From an uncultured Phascolarctobacterium sp. (GTDB lineage: Bacteria; Bacillota; Negativicutes; Acidaminococcales; Acidaminococcaceae): a DNA stretch of 5,987 nucleotides. A program made the position numbers and the translations under genes. Where the stretch lies: contig URVO01000090.1 of the NCBI GenBank assembly GCA_900551335.1, positions 1 to 5,987 on the forward strand, given 5' to 3'. Shown one piece after another: positions 4,631 to 5,987 of the stretch. How positions within the stretch are numbered: the first letter of the stretch is position 1; the number at the start of each line of letters is the position of its first letter. The notes under the pieces were generated by a model. The model did not search any database, was not told the DNA's origin, and saw only the letters and a program-made list of their open reading frames with translations.

Positions 4631-5920
4631 TCACAGTAATTCTTTCAGAACAATGGTCTGCTCACGGTTCGGGCCAACAGATACGATGCCCAGCTCAACG
4701 CCGGCAACCTCGCTCAGACGTGCCAGATATTTCTTAGCGTTTTCCGGCAGCTCGTCATAGTTGCGGATACCGCTGATATCAGTCATCCAGCCTTCGAACT
4801 CTTCAAAAATCGGCTCAACCTTAGCGAGCACATTCAGGCTTGCAGGAATGCGTTTGAGCACCTCGTCGCCAATCTTGTAGCCAACGCACATCTTAATCTT
4901 CGGCATATTGTCGAGGATATCCAGACGGGTGATAGCAAGATAATCAAGGCTGTTCAGACGAGCGCTGTAGCGCAGCATGAAGGCATCCAGCCAGCCGCAG
5001 CGACGCGGACGACCAGTTACAGTGCCATATTCATGACCGGTTTCGCGGATCTGGTTGCCAGGGCCGTCAGTATCCAGCAGCTCGGTGATGAAGGGACCTT
5101 CGCCTACGCGGGTAGTATAAGCCTTAACTACGCCGACAACATGGTCGATGAAGCGAGGGCCTACGCCGCTGCCGGTGCAGGCATTACCAGCGGTCGGATT
5201 GGAGCTGGTAACATACGGATAGGTGCCATGGTCAATGTCCAGGAAGGTAGCCTGAGCGCCTTCAAACAGAACATTTTTGCCAGCGCTGAACAGTTCGTCC
5301 ATAACTACGCCGGTATCAGCAACATAAGGACGCAGCTCTTCAGCATAAGCCAGATATTCCTTCAGCACAGCGTCGTAATCAAACGGCTCTGCACCATAGA
5401 TTTTGGTGATAATAGCATTTTTAGCTTCGAGGTTAACCTTCAGCTTTTCAGCAAAGGTTTCCGGCTCCATCAGGTCGCAGACACGAATGCCTACACGCGC
5501 AACCTTATCCATGTAGCAGGGACCGATACCGCCTTTGGTGGTACCGATTTTGTGGTTGCCCAGAGCATCCTCCTGAAGCTCATCCAGGCGCTGATGGTAA
5601 GGCAGAACAACGTGCGCACGGTCAGAGATAACCAGATTGCTGCAATCAATGCCTTTTTCCTTCATGCCGGCGATTTCAGCCAGCACTACGCCCGGGTTGA
5701 TAACAACGCCGTTGCCCAGCACGTTTACCTTATCATTAAACAGTACGCCGGAGGGCAGCAGACGCAGCTTGTAATTGATGTTGTTAACTACAACAGTATG
5801 GCCGGCATTGGAGCCGCCGCTATAACGGACAACAGCATCAGCCTTTTGTGCCAAGTAGTCAACAATCTTACCTTTACCTTCATCGCCCCATTGGGCGCCT
5901 AATACAACAACAGATGACAT
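4631..5920 (-). CDS. purA: Adenylosuccinate synthetase
   Basis: PurA joins IMP and aspartate to adenylosuccinate using GTP, the first committed step from IMP to AMP, in the cytoplasm. The 429 residues are full length. The N-terminal signature QWGDEGKGK (10-18) holds catalytic Asp13, and SGGSNAGHTV places catalytic His41 at the same position as in E. coli. GTTKGGIGPCYMDKVAR contains the second family signature (GIGPxYxxKxxR), FEGAQATFLDIDHGTYP and TSSNPT form part of the IMP site, and RETGHEYGTVTGRPRRCGWLD is the strongly conserved segment towards the C-terminus that includes aspartate-loop and nucleotide contacts. The ATG at 5920 has AAGGAG at 5935-5930, 9 bases upstream. It converges on the tRNA and ppa region. 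No purine-operon neighbour is visible. Confidence 0.98.
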   Translation of the reverse strand: MSSVVVLGAQWGDEGKGKIVDYLAQKADAVVRYSGGSNAGHTVVVNNINYKLRLLPSGVLFNDKVNVLGNGVVINPGVVLAEIAGMKEKGIDCSNLVISDRAHVVLPYHQRLDELQEDALGNHKIGTTKGGIGPCYMDKVARVGIRVCDLMEPETFAEKLKVNLEAKNAIITKIYGAEPFDYDAVLKEYLAYAEELRPYVADTGVVMDELFSAGKNVLFEGAQATFLDIDHGTYPYVTSSNPTAGNACTGSGVGPRFIDHVVGVVKAYTTRVGEGPFITELLDTDGPGNQIRETGHEYGTVTGRPRRCGWLDAFMLRYSARLNSLDYLAITRLDILDNMPKIKMCVGYKIGDEVLKRIPASLNVLAKVEPIFEEFEGWMTDISGIRNYDELPENAKKYLARLSEVAGVELGIVSVGPNREQTIVLKELL

Positions 5921-5944
5921 TAGCAGTCACTCCTTAACTTTCTT

Positions 5945-5950
5945 ATTATA
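5945..5950 (-). promoter_or_regulatory. Possible -10 box of the purA promoter
   Basis: TATAAT on the minus strand (5950-5945) lies 24 bases before the purA start. No good -35 box is found 16-18 bases further upstream (the 17-base position reads CGAGAT), and there is no extended -10 TG. The true promoter may be activator-dependent or lie beyond the window edge. Apart from this and the ribosome binding site, I see nothing in the 67 bases before purA. Confidence 0.35.
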
Positions 5951-5987
5951 AACCAAATCTAGCGAAAATCTCGTCTACATGGCGCAG

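Noticed and set aside
5033..5902. A 289-codon open frame on the plus strand antisense to purA
   Set aside because: It lies wholly inside purA on the other strand, and its product shows no family motif I recognise. PurA is unmistakable over the full length, so the open frame is a by-product of its codon use.

Overview
The window is ordinary core-metabolism DNA from what looks like an anaerobic Bacillota (Firmicutes) bacterium. The evidence is strong AGGAGG-type ribosome binding sites, near-consensus sigma-A/sigma-70 promoters, intrinsic terminators, the gene order thiS-thiF-thiG-thiH-tenI/thiE, a short ThiF lacking zinc cysteines, and the oxygen-sensitive radical-SAM route (ThiH) in place of glycine oxidase. 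The moderate G+C content is compatible with a Negativicutes member such as the Acidaminococcaceae, but that is inference and the sequence alone does not settle it.

Layout. Bases 1-92 are the 3' end of a plus-strand gene that resembles a MetQ/NlpA-type substrate-binding lipoprotein. Bases 93-275 hold a strong promoter and a leader with a terminator hairpin and a competing upstream hairpin. Next comes a tight thiazole operon on the plus strand: thiS (276-470), thiF (471-1121), thiG (1123-1890), thiH (1900-3117) and a tenI/thiE-family gene (3110-3688). A separate promoter (3707-3735) precedes ppa, inorganic pyrophosphatase (3762-4295), which ends in an intrinsic terminator. On the minus strand lie tRNA-Lys(UUU) with encoded CCA (4420-4495), with its own perfect-consensus promoter and terminator, and purA, adenylosuccinate synthetase (4631-5920). 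The plus-strand and minus-strand blocks converge at about 4350-4385, where two terminators lie side by side.

How the genes work together. ThiF adenylates the C-terminal glycine of the carrier ThiS, which is then converted to the thiocarboxylate. ThiH cleaves tyrosine to give dehydroglycine. ThiG combines dehydroglycine, ThiS thiocarboxylate and 1-deoxy-D-xylulose 5-phosphate into the thiazole. The last gene looks more like the thiazole tautomerase TenI than like thiamine phosphate synthase ThiE. The operon would therefore supply only the thiazole half of thiamine; ThiC, ThiD and a true ThiE are not in this window.

I see no wholly new system. The most interesting part is the thiS leader (about 163-275). 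A promoter is followed by mutually exclusive hairpins, the last of which is a terminator placed before the first gene, and no recognisable TPP riboswitch core is present. The second point of interest is the TenI-like character of the last thi gene.
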